Numbered from the stretch's first letter, positions 21,260 through 33,300 are shown. The stretch: DNA of 64,000 bases from Dendrophyllia cribrosa (GCA_024195265.1 JAJLRJ010000007.1:26080100-26144099); one strand, 5' to 3'. Numbers and translations: made by a program. The notes: generated by a model from the sequence alone, not told the origin.

Positions 21260-24200
21260 TTTTCTTTCAAATTGCTATCGCTGAATACAAAGGGCTTGAG
21301 TAATTTCCAAAAAAGAAGAACGCTTTTTACTTGGTGCCGAAAACGCAAGGCTGATTTTGTTTTCCTACAAGAAACTCACTCCACAATAACATCAGAAGCT
21401 CAATGGAAAAATGAATGGGGCGCTGATATTATAACCTCTCACGGTAGCTCCAATTCACGTGGAGTTGCAATCCTGATTAAAAATGGTGCTGATTGTAATA
21501 TCCAACAAAAGATTATAGATCCGCTGGGACGCTTTATTATTCTTAAAGCTAATATTGAAGATAAAACCTATGTGTTGATAAATGTTTATGCGCCAAACAA
21601 AGACAACGCTCTTGTTGATTTCTTTAATAATTTACTAGCCACTCTGCATAACGAAAATCTAGACTCTGAAGATAATATAATTTTGGGAGGAGATTTAAAT
21701 TGCCCCCTTAATCCACTACTTGATAAGAAAGGAGGCATACTTACTAAAAGGAAAACAGTCACATCTAGTATTGACTGCTTCCAAAGCAAACTTGATCTAG
21801 TCGATATTTGGAGAATAAAAATCCGGATACAAAGAGCTTTACATGGAGTCAAAGATCGCCCAGAATTTTTTGTCGTCTAGACTATTGGTTGATTTCGTTT
21901 CATCAACCGAAATAGTTCCTGCCGTTAGGACAGACCATGATGCAATTTCCATAGAATTCGAAAACCTAGGAAAAGAGCACAAAGGCCCTGGGATATGGAA
22001 AATGAACTGTTCTTTATTGGAAGATGAAGAATACGTAAATAGTGTAACTGAAATGATCCCTATATGGACAATAGAAGGACAGAGAGAACTTTCTGACAAT
22101 CGCTTTGTTTGGGATTGGATTAAATACAACATAAGGGCCCACGCTATTCATCATTCAAAGCGAAAAGCGAAGGAAAGGAATAAAGAGGAAATAAATCTCC
22201 AAAACGAATTAAATAAGGCAAAGGACTTACTTGAAAATAATCCGAGTGATGACAACGCTACCCTTTTTAATGTGGCTCGAGAGAATTTAGAAAACTTTTA
22301 TGAAGAGAAGACAAAAGGAATTATTATACGCGCACGTGCTAGATGGCATGAACATGGAGAAAAAAGTACAAAATACTTTTTAAACTTAGAAAAAAGAAAT
22401 CATGTTAAAAAACACATACGAAAACTACTTATAAATGGCGTAATCAAAACAGATTCTATCGACATACTAAAAGAACAAGAACGTTTCTACAGAGAATTGT
22501 ACCAAACTAGCTACAATACTGTAAATTCTGAAAAGGATAAAGAGACGTTTCTATTTGAGTTAATCATCCCTAAACTTACTGAAGAACAGAAAATATCCTG
22601 TGAAGGTAAAATTTCTTCGGAAGAATGTTATCGTCTTCTTGATAGCTTTCATAACAAGAAAACCCCAGGAAATGATGGCATCCCTATCGAATTCTACAAA
22701 AAATTCTGGCCATTAATTAGTGAAAGTTTTATTAAATGTGCAAATGATTGTTTTGAAAAGGGTGAAATGTCCTGTTCACAAAAACAGGCAGTTATCACCC
22801 TTATTGAAAAGAAAGGTAAAGATAGGACTCTTCTGGAAAATTGGCGTCCTATATCGCTTGTTAATGTAGACATGAAAATAATGTCCAAAGTGATTGCCAC
22901 AAGGATTAAAAATGTATTACCTGACATTATTCATTACAATCAAACAGGATTTATCAATGATCGCTTTATAGGAGAAACAATTCGATCTGTTTACGGCATA
23001 ATGGATTACACTGTTAATGAAGACATCCCTGGTCTAATGTTATTTATTGATTTCCAAAAAGCCTTTGATAGCGTGGAATGGAATTTCCTTCTTGATTGTC
23101 TTAAGGCTTTCAATTTTGGTTCAGATATCCTTCGCTGGGTAGAAACCTTCTATAACAACATACAGAGTTGTGTCATGAACAATGGTGTGTCTTCCAACTA
23201 CTTTACTCTTGAGCGTGGTGTTAGACAGGGAGACCCACTGTCTCCTTATCTTTTTGTTGTTGTTGTGGAAACATTGGCAATTGCCATTAGGCAAAACGAG
23301 GCGATTAAAGGAATAACAATTGGAAACGAGGAAACAAAACTTTTGCAATATGCGGATGATACAACGGCAATTTTAGCTGATACAGAGTCAGCTAAAAACC
23401 TTTTTGAGTTATTAACTTTATTTGAAAGCTTTTCTGGCCTTAAAATTAACTGTTCAAAAACTGAAGGTAAATGGATAGGATCTTCAAGACATTGTAAAGA
23501 AAAACCTTTTGGTATCAAGTGGCCCGAAGAACCAATTAAAGCGCTGGGAGTGTACTTCACTTATGACCAAAAATTGCTTAAAGAAAAGAATTTTATTGAA
23601 CGATTGGATTCTATAAAAAAGTTAATTAATATCTGGTCCTCCAGAGGCCTGTCGATTTATGGCAAGGTGACTATAATTAAATCCTTTCTCATTCCAAAGT
23701 TTGTTTATGTTTGTTCACTACTGCCCACACCTAAGGAGTTAGTTTCAGAATTAAATAAATTATTATTTAAATTCCTATGGAAAGGCACTGACAAGGTGAC
23801 AAGAATTTCAGTAATCAATGAATACGAGGAAGGGGGGTTGAAAATGATTGATCTAGATTGTTTTGTCAAATCATTAAGATTGGCTTGGTTGAGACGAATA
23901 TTTAACGGCATTATGGAACTTGGAAGAGGTACCTGCAATATCAACTGAAATCCTTCGGAGGTCTCTTTTTTTTTAGCTGCAATTATAAGATTCCTGACTA
24001 CACATGTACAATTCAAAGTCAATTTTACCGTGAACTCCTGGTGTGGTGGTCAGAATTCCGAGAAACCTTTGCTTCAAAAGATGACTGGAAAAATATCATT
24101 TGGAATAATGAAGAAATAAGAATAGATAAAAAACCTGTGTACTACAAAAATTACTTTGAGTCTGGAATTATTTATATTCATGATCTTTTATTCAATTTGA

Positions 24201-24892
24201 ACATTACCGATTCTTATAATACTGTTTCTAACAAAATAAAGAAGTCCAACATTCTTCAATGGGCAGGCCTTCGGCAATCCATACCGTCACCGTTAAAATT
24301 TAAACATCTGTCCCCACCTATAACTTCTCCATCTTTCTTGATCGACGATGGTATATTTGATGCGATGATAAAGAAGTCGAAAGATTACTATAAGTTACTG
24401 GTTAGGAACAAAGCACAACTTCCTAACATTGTTAATAAGCTACAAAATGATTTTCTTATCTCAACTGAACAATTAAGACTAGTTTTCAAATTACCCCATT
24501 GTGTTGCAATTGAATCTTATGTTAAAGCCTTCCAGTATAAAGTACTTAATTCAATTCTTTACACCAACACCAAGTTATACAAAATAGGTTTCAGAACGAA
24601 TGATTTATGTACTTTCTGTCAAACCCAATCGGAATCGCTATATCACTTACTCTACTTATGCTGTCATTCCAAGAAGTTTTGGAATGATTTCGAATCCTAT
24701 TGGTGCCTTCTCTCAAATCAGCAAGTTCACCTTACTCTACAAAATGTTTTGCTTGGAATAATAAATGTTACTACAAGCCCTTTGCTTAGATTGCTAAACT
24801 ACTTTATAATAATTGGGAAACTGTTTCTATGGGATTGTAGAAGAAATCAAATTCTTCCGAAGATTGAAAGATTCCGACAAAATTATAAGTAA
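21260..24892 (+). pseudogene. LINE ORF2: APE endonuclease, reverse transcriptase, zinc knuckle (frameshifted)
   Basis: The endonuclease part (to ~21815) has SLNTKGLSN, FLQETH, YAPN and GGDLNCPLNP. No in-frame ATG precedes it; the frame opens after a TGA at 21257. A one-base loss in the A-run near 21812 and another indel near 21900 change frame. The reverse transcriptase (22620-23900) has ENWRPISLVN, LFIDFQKAFDSV, GVRQGDPLSPYLF and the catalytic LQYADDT. A third frame change near 23915 leads to the C-terminal part, which ends with the zf-RVT-like CTFCQTQSESLYHLLYLC. Order and motifs fit the L1/Tx1 group. Three indels make this copy inactive as written, unless they are assembly errors. Confidence 0.9.
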
Positions 24893-25117
24893 ATATGAAA
24901 CGGAAAAATGTATAAGTAAGAAGGATTTTGTTAAAAAGAAATGGATACTTACCCCTTTTATTTGAGTTAATATAGTTGGTAATAAATGATATAGTCGTAG
25001 AGTGTGTGTATTATCTATATGTTTATCTGTTCACCCTATTGTCTGTTTTGTTGTGTAATTTAAATGTCACATTGTATTATTTTTTTGTTTGTCAATAAAG
25101 TCAGAAAAAAAAAAAAA

Positions 25118-26376
25118 AACTCTTGTTGTTCGTCCTGTGGTATTTGCCTCCAAAAGTGGAAATGAACCCATCTTACTCTCATCATACTGGTGTTAGTGCT
25201 GTCAATTGCACCCGCTTTAATCAAAACCAAAGGCGCATCGGATGTCGCGAAAAACGGCGTGTCTTTACTCAATTCCAAATCGCGGGCACAAACGTTTTTA
25301 GGAGCAGGCAAGTGTACAATATCGCCTTCCAAAGCCTGTAGAAAGTCTGCCCATGCTATAATTTTGGGATGCCAGCGGAAATCATTTAAAAAAATGATCT
25401 CTGTGTCCTCCGCTCCGATCCAAGCAAACGACCCAGTAGCCGGGTTACAGAAAGTCTTATAAATGACCTTTAAAGGAGATAGGATGAATGACTTCCCGCA
25501 GTTTGTTTCCCCGTAAATAAAGATATTTCGATATTTTCCTCTTCCCTTACTTAAAGCATTGTAAACAGCACTGCAAAATTCTTCTTTTAGGATGCCGTGC
25601 ATTTGCAGTAGTTGATCTGCTGCTTCTTCGTGAGCACTTTTTTCTTCTAACAACTGAATGCGTGTCTTATTAGCGCGTAAGTACAGTGACTCTGCTTGAG
25701 AAAATTCTTTGGCCAGTTCCATAGCCTCGTCCACTGCTTTACTACCCCTGTTTGCTATAAACTGTGCAAGAGAACATTTTCCCTCTCGTTTTTGCTCAAC
25801 AGCCAAGCAAACAAGCTGTAGACGTGACGTTATACCCTTGTTTTGAACAATCTCAGAAACATCATAAATACTAAGTCGCTCGGATCTCTTACTTTGCTTT
25901 TTCTTCGCGCCCTTTGCTTTCTCTTTCGCTTTTCTTTTCCTTGAACTAATGGCACATTCAGTCTGTGGAATTTCATCTGAAAGATCAGGGTGACCAGGGG
26001 AGTGTAAGGCTTCATGATCGTCCTTTGTCACATATCGGTATGCAGTATAGTACGAGTTATGATTATCACTAAAGTTCACTTGAATTCCAAACTTCTCATC
26101 CAAATACTTTCTTACTTGAAGCCAACTTGCCCTCTTGGATAATTTTATAGCCATATGGAAGTGATACATATTGACGTCCTGCCCGCTTGCAGAATCATTA
26201 TCGTTACTATGAGCCTCAATACATGCAACCCAGTGTAATATTCTTATCCCAAAATGTTGCCAAGCCTCTATAATAGCTGACAAAAAACTTTCTCTAGTCG
26301 TAAACTTTGTGGTATCTGCACGACTATACGTAATCAGGTATACTATTCTCTGCCTAGTGTTCTCTAAACACTCCAT
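25118..26376 (-). pseudogene. HUH endonuclease-SF3 helicase Rep protein, interrupted by LINE
   Basis: An uninterrupted 419-codon stretch starts at the ATG at 26376 (MECLENTRQR); the frame is open further upstream with other ATGs. Near the N-terminus it has the rolling-circle motifs: VYLITYSRAD (15-21), YHFHMAIKL (HUH, 72-74) and YRYVTK (Y115, K118). A lysine-rich linker follows (~144-165), then an SF3 helicase with Walker A GETNCGKS (289-296), Walker B EIIFLNDF and motif C FFATSD. This is the Rep organisation of CRESS-DNA viruses, parvoviruses and related replicons: a nick-joining endonuclease plus a 3'-5' helicase for rolling-circle or hairpin replication. I see no capsid gene nearby. The LINE at 19807-25117 lies after residue 419; the last 22 codons are at 19725-19806. 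It is convergent with the Tc1-like gene inside the same repeat-framed unit. Sense frame is otherwise clean, so it was probably functional until the LINE came in. Confidence 0.8.
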
Positions 26377-26837
26377 GTTTGCACACGCATTGCCTAGTAA
26401 GTAGCACCGCTTGCGCATAACACATGCCCACAGCGCCCGAATAGCGCACAAACTCGATCTCATTTTTGTGATCGCTAATTCTGAAATCTCGTAAAATAGG
26501 CACAAAAACACGCGACATGTGACCAGTAAAAGCACATAATAGTTTGTCCGCCAAACTTCTAATAGCACTGTTACAAATACAGCTTAATTGCAATAACAGT
26601 CTATGTAAACAACACGACAATTCAAATATAACCTATCTTCTCGCTAAAACGCCCTTCAAACTGAGTCACAAATCTCAGTGCATATATTCGGATATTCAGC
26701 AGTTGACAGAAATGTCAATTCTTTGCGATCATTATTACCAACATGGCTACCTGGACACTAATACCAACGAAAATGAGACCATAGAAGAGCCAAAAAATCA
26801 TAGAATAGTCTATTTCTATTAGGCAGCCGTTTTCGGA
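26377..26837. other. Rep upstream region
   Basis: No gene recognised. The Rep frame remains open to about 26568, so the start could be upstream of 26376. The last bases before the right flanking repeat are CGTTTTCGGA, matching inverted TCTGAAAACG at the other inner edge. Confidence 0.5.
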
Positions 26838-27118
26838 CAACCCTGGCCAATACTTCTTGGGACACTCACCGAAATTGCACGCAAAAATACGCTTCGCTAA
26901 TATATTATTATCCTACTACGTAGTATACATCTAAATGTTGTTATCACTTGCTATTTCAGTCCCCCCCCCCCCCCTCCCCAGAGCAATGTTGATTGCCGTG
27001 AACAGAATTTTGAACCGGTAAGATCAACATTGCACTAGGGGGGGGGGGAGGGGGAAAGGGGACTGCGTCATATTGTGGCGTTTTTGGGGTAGTGTCCCAA
27101 GAGTATTGGCCAGGGTTG
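26838..27118. repeat. Flanking MITE-like repeat, right copy
   Basis: Same sequence and orientation as 17396-17671. There are only scattered substitutions (for example ACACAAAA to ACGCAAAA) and different lengths of the C and G runs. High identity over 9.7 kb distance implies recent copying or shared mobilisation. Confidence 0.9.
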
Positions 27119-27172
27119 TAGTTTCTAACGTACGTATTATACTATCCAAATATAAGCCAAGAATAGCCATCT

Positions 27173-27767
27173 ATGGCTTCTGATTGGATGGTCTGTACGT
27201 TTGAAGTAATGACACATACTGAACAGGACCTCCTTGCCTTCACTTCTTATCTCAAAAGCATTCACCCCAACCTCAAATTTACATCCAATCGCTCCTCTAA
27301 ATCTCTATCTTTTCTGGATGTTAACGTTGTTCTCAATAACGGTACTATCGAAACAGACCTCTACACTACACTAAACCTACTGACAAACATCAGTACCTGC
27401 TACACTCATCTTGCCAACCTCATCATACCAAACAAGCTATCCCCTTCAGTCTCTTCCTCAGACTTCGTCGTATCTGTTCTTCCAACGAGCTTAAAACATA
27501 TCTTAACAAACGTGGATACAATCTATCTTTCCTTAACCGTGAATTTCAACGCGTTCGTACCATTACACGCGCAGAAGCATTCACACCCAAAGACATTTCG
27601 GCAAACCAACCTAGCCGTGTTCCCCTTGTAATCACTTACAATCCCGCATTACGCTTTCCGTCATCCATCATACACAAACACTTTCATATCCTGTCCTCCT
27701 CTTACCGTTGCGCCAATGTATTCAAGGCCACACCTCTCGTTGCATTCCGACGTACTAAAAATCTTAA
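27173..27767 (+). pseudogene. Penelope-like element, reverse transcriptase C-terminal part (5' of insertion)
   Basis: Reads HTEQDLLAFTSYLKSIHP, LKFTSN and SLSFLDVNVVLNNGTIETDLYT, the thumb region of Penelope-like reverse transcriptases. It then changes frame near 27375 but continues recognisably to 27763 (FHILSSSYRCANVF, FRRTKNL). The N-terminal half, including the catalytic YADD-type motif, is absent. The frame is cut by the TTAA insertion at 27764 and resumes at 34985. Confidence 0.8.
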
Positions 27768-28061
27768 GGTATTCCTGGAGGCTAAAGTGACTGTTTCCGA
27801 TTTGTGTGATTTTTTCACAGCTCAAAATTTATCTTAAAAGGAATCTGTATGCCAAATTTCAGGTCAAAATAACAAAACGTTTTCGAGAAATGGACGAGTA
27901 AATTTTCGTCTCTAGGGCTGATTTAGCGGGAAAAATACGACGCCATACTGCGCCGAAAACAGTTTTTCTCCTGCTGTGGAACTCCCCAAGGATGGTTGTG
28001 TTGACAACTCGCGCAATATAAAACCTACTCGTTTGACATTTGAAACCCTCTTTCAATGATT

Positions 28062-29210
28062 ATGGCGGCAGAACGAACGATCGGCGAGCTGGATGCGGCT
28101 TTTAAACAGAGCGGGTAAATGAATTTCCTTTATATAGTTGCATTGTTTTTTTCCTGTACTCTACATCTATTAGCTTTGTTAATCAAATATGTTTGACTTC
28201 TAGTTTCCAAGGATGTCCTCCTGGCCTCGCGGGGCTAATCCGCGCATTTGCCCTGAAGGAAAATGAGACGGCGGAAGAAGGCCGAAGGCGATTTTACCGC
28301 CGTATTTTTGGTATCTTGTGGGTAAGTTCCCTTGCAGATTTATATTTTGAAACGTTTCTATGGATTCCTGGAAAACGATTGCAATTATATTTAAGCTACC
28401 TTTCCTTCCTCTTATGATGCGAGCTGATTTATAGTGCATACTGTTCGTCGCTTTGTTGTTCCACGTGGCGGGTCTCGTGTGCGGTTTATTCTGTTTATTG
28501 TACTTCAAAGACTTCGCTCTCTTCTTTTTGCAATACAAAACGGAACCCAACAAATTTTCTTTTTACGTACAATTATAACAGACTAGGTATGAACACAATT
28601 ACATGGCCGTTTTTCTGTTTGGTCTCATGCGTGTCTCACATTGCCAGCTTGTCATGATTGTCCCGATCGGCTTCTCATCCATACAAATGCATAAACTTGT
28701 AAACAATCAAACATAGTATATTTCACGTAACCCTGAACTTACTAATGCCGCTTTGTTATTCCTCCAACAGTTTGGAAACAGAGTTGGCGCGGGGAAATTT
28801 CGGGGAAAGGCGCTACCAACTTATGTATATCCCGAATGCCTCAAGACCGCTATTCGGGACAGAATTGACCAGAACCTGCGGGATTACCCGAACCCTCAAA
28901 CAAGTGCAGTGAGTGTTTTTTTTGGGCTTATCAATAAGGAACAACTCCTCCATCCACCCCCAAAAAAGTATCTTTATAACTTCCCAAATTAAAGGATGAA
29001 AAAATGGCAGTTTTCCACAAGGCACCAGAGTATTTGAGGATTTTCAATTTATTTTTTTTCTCATTTTTCGAGTAGCATTTATAAGCTTTTGTGGGACTCC
29101 TCCATGTCACATCCAGTGTTGTCAGTTCTAATTGCATTTATTTTGTGTTACAGGTCTACAAGGTTACAATGAGGGACCTCAAGGAAGCCAAATGGCCAGG
29201 GCAAAAATAG
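28062..29210 (+). CDS. Unknown small protein, four exons, transposon-borne
   Basis: Exons 28062-28114, 28204-28321, 28771-28908 and 29154-29210 join with GT/AG borders and matching phases (2, 0, 0) to an open frame of ~121 residues. It begins MAAERTIGELDAAF (an alternative ATG lies 6 bp upstream) and ends AKWPGQK before TAG. The middle has GLAGLIRAFALKENETAEEG and FYRRIFGILW; the third exon has GKALPTYVYPECLKTAIRDR. I recognise no domain. The small basic, helix-rich protein is the only other gene of the TTAA element and converges on the transposase gene. It may be a cofactor or DNA-binding partner of the transposase, but no function can be assigned. No lesions are visible. Confidence 0.65.
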
Positions 29211-29354
29211 AAATAAAATAGCATTGTAAATTTATTTATGTTTTGTTGTTGTTGTGCGGTTCCAGAAAATATTCATACTTAATTTTTCCTTGGAAGATGA
29301 CACAAGATGGGCAGAAACATAAAACATATATCATGTATTACGATAACCTGGATT

Positions 29355-29392
29355 GCTTTGAGGGGGGGGTGGGGGGGGGGGGGGGGGGTTAA
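29355..29392. repeat. Poly-G tract
   Basis: About 35 bases almost entirely G, broken by one T and ending in TTAAACC. It lies just downstream of the small-protein gene. Length is probably unreliable in assembly. Confidence 0.9.
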
Positions 29393-29879
29393 ACCAAAAA
29401 AACCCTTAGATGGATGTATGAAGATCTTCTGGAGCCACACATGAATGATATTGGATGAAAGTGTAAAGTTTTGTACCAAAAACATTGGTATTGACATTTT
29501 TGTTATTGTTTGTTATTATCAATACTATTTTCAAAATGTGTACTTATTTTTACTTATGAAAACAGTGACATGTAAAAAAAACTATTGAGACAATCAGAAA
29601 TATATGAAACCATTTCTTTGATAATAATGGCTGGCTGCACTTATGATCTTGTTAGAGCAGACCCAATGACTGACTACTACATTCCCAAGATTTCATTAAC
29701 TATGCAAACAAGATTGCTCTGTAAAAGCACAACTGCAGAAAACTACCCAAAGAATTTTTTAAATACACCAGCCACTGGGTTTGCTATTTATTTCTGATGA
29801 CTATCACTTTGAAATGGATAAACACTGGCTGAAGCACAGTTCTGTTGACTGAAATGACCAGTTATAGTCTGAATGCAAA

Positions 29880-30059
29880 TACAGTGAAATCCCGATAACT
29901 AGAACCCTCGATAACTCGAACCTCTCGCTAACTCGAACCAAACTTTTTTCCCTTGGCTAAAGATTACTTGCAAATTTACCCTCGATAACTTGAACCTTCG
30001 CTATCTCAAACCAAGTTTTCCTCTCCCCTGGAGGTTCGAGTTATCGGGATACTAGTGTA
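29880..30059. repeat. pogo/Tigger-type MITE
   Basis: Left end TACAGTGAAATCCCGATAAC and right end GTTCGAGTTATCGGGATAC. The GATAACTCGAACC motif repeats in between. The TA-flanked CAGTG...CGATAACTCGAAC ends are characteristic of pogo-like elements. Located inside the TTAA element between the two convergent genes. Confidence 0.8.
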
Positions 30060-30342
30060 TGGCGGTCAGGCAATGTTTTGGTTGGCCAAGTTTTCATAGA
30101 AATTAATGATATCATGCAAACACATGCTGCTAAGTGTATCATCTTGTAAAGTTTGAGCGTTTTTTGATTAACAGTTGTAAAGTTATGGCTCACTGAAATT
30201 TTAACAATTTGTATGATCTTTATCATTATCCAATTGCTTTTCTTTTCTTGAGAACCTGTCCAAGCAAAAAATTGTCGGGCGGCCATATTTGCATTCGGTG
30301 TATTACAAGCTTCAATTCATTTTTAATTTTTTTGAATTCGAT

Positions 30343-33300
30343 TTATGAAAGGTTTTTGGGATTGTGAGGACAATCCTTATGCGATTTACGACTGTGTGTC
30401 GTGCTATTACACCATTTGCATTTTTTGCCCCCAAGAGATACTACAGCATTTTCTGGAGCATCAACTGTGGCTGTTGAAATTTCAGCCTGAGCGGTTCCCT
30501 CCTCAATGGCAGTCTCTGCTAGCGAAATCGCCTCACTCTCGACAATTTCAGTTTCCTCTTCGTCTTCCCCATAACTATGGCGTATTTGGCATGTCTTCAC
30601 ATATCTTTTCCTATGCAACAAAATTATAACATCAAAATAGAGCAGTTTTCAATTGAGTGTTAAAAGAAATTTTGCAAGTGCTTTGGCTTTGCATTTCTAT
30701 GGTTTGTGAGTTACAAAAAAATCTCTGATTGGTTTTACATTGCTATGGTTTGTGAATGACCAAAAAATCTCTGATTGGTTCATTACTGAGTTACTTGACT
30801 GTTTCTATTGGTGAGAGACTATGAATCGGTTTTAGGACAATCAATGAAAACTGCTCTATACTGATCTGTGCAACTGAATGCAGCTGATTAATTTCCAGTC
30901 ACCAAGTCCCTGTTTCTATAAACAACTACAGCCATCAATTCCGGTTCAAGCCAAGCATCTTACTTGAACCTGCAGAAAAAAACTAATATTTACCTTAATG
31001 CTTGCTCCTCTGCGCGATTTATCTTCCTTTGCACTCTTTTCCTTATTCCTGCATCCGTCTTGTACCGTTCTAACCTCTTCATTCTCTCTTCATTATCGTG
31101 TTGACACTTTTGAAAAAAAGATAAAAACAGTTTTTAGCGATGGCTGTGCACATGGTAACAAGTCAAAGTTTATCTGCCCTTGATGATGTCAATTTCAAAA
31201 CCTACTGACATGATTCAATAAGAGCTCAAGCTGTAAGGAATAGATACAACAGAGAGTGGGTGCACTATGGTTTTCTAGATTACGTGTACCACACCTGTTT
31301 TCCAAATGTATCTTATGTGTTTGCGGTTTTTAGACCTCACTGTCTTGTAAAACTAAAATACAATGTATTCTAGCATGTAACACAATCAATAACATACCAA
31401 TTCCTGAATTCCACTGAGGACTGGAAGGCCCATTCTTGAATATAAGTCCACTATCCAGTGGTATTCTGGACCCTTGGTTTTGAAACACCAGGTCATGTTT
31501 GCTTGTATTAGACCGAGATTCGTCGAAGCTTGATAATGCTTCTGGTGAAGATTTGTGTCCTTGGCCCTAAATTTAGTTAAAACACTGAATGTGGACTCGG
31601 GAAGATTGGAATGTCCTTTCCCCAAATCTGGCTCAATCACCTGTTCTGCATTTTTTGCCCTTTGAGCACACTCTATCTCATAAGCTAGCCCATGAAATTC
31701 ACATGTCAGGGGGTGAGCAGAGCGATATGGCTCTCCATGGCATTTCATGTCAGGATAAAACCCATTTTCATCAGCATCGCACTGCTTACAGCTGCACTTA
31801 ACCAGGGGGTGAAAAGAACAAAACCCCCCCTCCCATTCATGATTGTCCCTGCTGTGGTATTTGCCAAGCACCAGCATGGTTTCCCGGTATTTCTCAGGAC
31901 TGGTCCCAGCATGGACTAGAGCACAGTAATGATTGCGCTTGGCATTTTGGATAAATGCGGGACCAATACAACCACAAGCAGGTTTGTTCCTTGTGGAAAC
32001 AAATGTATGCTTTTTGCCGGCACAACAGCATTTCACCGATGTAACTGTAGGAAATTCTGATTTGTGCAAGGCAATAAATGTACTACTAAATGAAGATAGG
32101 GACCTCATTTCCTCCAACCTTTTCCCATGTGCCCTCCCCACATGGCCCCCACGCAACATAACCTTTGACTCGTTTTCATTTGCAAATGAATATCTAAAAC
32201 CTTTAGCGGATGAAGAGTCTGCGTCCTGCCAATTGACTGCCACATTCATGCCTTCTTCCTTAGCTTTCGCCCACAGCTTCTGGCTAAGGTGGCCCTCTGC
32301 GGACTTGGCAGTACCTTTCCACAATTCTTCGTCGCAAATTCTGTCTGCACCTCTCATTGACAGATGCCCATAGTATAGAAGGGCACCTGTGATGTAATTT
32401 TTTATAACAAAGGTGCAATTTTGACTAAAATGACCCCTTATTAGCCAGCAACCATCGCAGCATGTTACAGCCCTGGCCAGGTTCCTATTTGTTCAGGTGA
32501 GATCTGTTTCATTTGATGCTTAGCATCATCACACATCTCATCCAAAATATCCTTAATGTGTGGGAGGGCAAGGTCAATGACCTCCAAAAATGGCTTTTCT
32601 GAGGTTACACCCATACCCAACCCCCTTCCCAATGTCTTCCTGTAACTGGCATAACCCTGGCCACTAATAAAAAATGCCAGCGAAAGGGCCAAGGACACAA
32701 TTTGCCTCCTTGAACCAAGGGCAAGTTGGCTGCTCTTGTAGTCAACCTCAGTTTGCCAACAGCCACAGCACTTGAAGTTGAACATCATTGCCCCTCCATA
32801 TCCTTTCTTCTCACATGCAGTTAGGACAAGCTTTCCTATGATGTAATACACACCAAATAACAGAGTGAGGTGCGGGGTTGCAAAAAATTGGTTCCATTCT
32901 TTTCAATTCCTTTAAGAACGAAGCATCAAGGCAATAAGCTCTACTCTTATTCAATGAGGCCAATTCTCTGCAATCCCGCACCTTGGAGTAATAACAAGAG
33001 GCCTTCAAAACCTGACGTTTGGGGTCAGGTGAACATAAACAGAGAACTGGAAATAAAATTAAAATAATTTTCATGGAAAACGGAAATGCACTGATAGTTT
33101 AAGACTTGGATTGAGTAGGTTTTCCCGAAAGTTTCAATGCAAAAGAAGCATTCAAATGGATATATTTTAATAATTTGTCATTTGTGGACTGGACAAAAAA
33201 TACTAATTTGAAAGTAACCTTTTGGACAGTATATACCAACTGTTTTGATGTACCTCCACTTTCTTTTAAAACGTGTGACGGTCAAACAAGAGTGAGGCGT

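Larger units (their letters stand above)
19807..25117 (+). mobile_element. Full-length LINE (L1/Tx1-like) with 15 bp target duplication
   Basis: The 15-mer AACTCTTGTTGTTCG occurs immediately before 19807 and immediately after the poly(A) at 25118-25132. The element has a ~120 bp 5' UTR, ORF1, a spacer, ORF2 with APE endonuclease and reverse transcriptase, a 3' UTR with AATAAA at 25094 and an A-tail of about 15. About 5.3 kb in total, which is full length for an L1-like element. Only ORF2 is damaged, by three or so indels, so the insertion is fairly young or was mobilised in trans. Confidence 0.95.
17396..27118. mobile_element. Unit framed by two ~280 bp direct repeats, carrying a Tc1-like transposase and a HUH-SF3 Rep
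   Basis: Two almost identical repeats (17396-17671 and 26838-27118) stand in the same direction. TA dinucleotides lie only at the outer edges (17394-17395 and 27119-27120). The inner edges read TC-TGAAAACG and CGTTTTCG-GA, which are inverted copies of each other. Between them lie a plus-strand Tc1-like transposase and a convergent minus-strand Rep gene, plus a later LINE (19807-25117). Without the LINE the unit would be about 4.4 kb. That it moves as one unit is inference: a second copy in the genome would be needed to prove it. Confidence 0.55.

Noticed and set aside
20928..21284. 118-codon hydrophobic frame between LINE ORF1 and ORF2
   Set aside because: It lies in the AT-rich spacer of the LINE; the hydrophobicity follows base composition.
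17396..27118. LTR retrotransposon, because two direct repeats flank genes
   Set aside because: The repeats have inverted CAACCCTGG...CCAGGGTTG ends and no TG...CA; the genes inside are a DDE transposase and a Rep, and there is no gag-pol.
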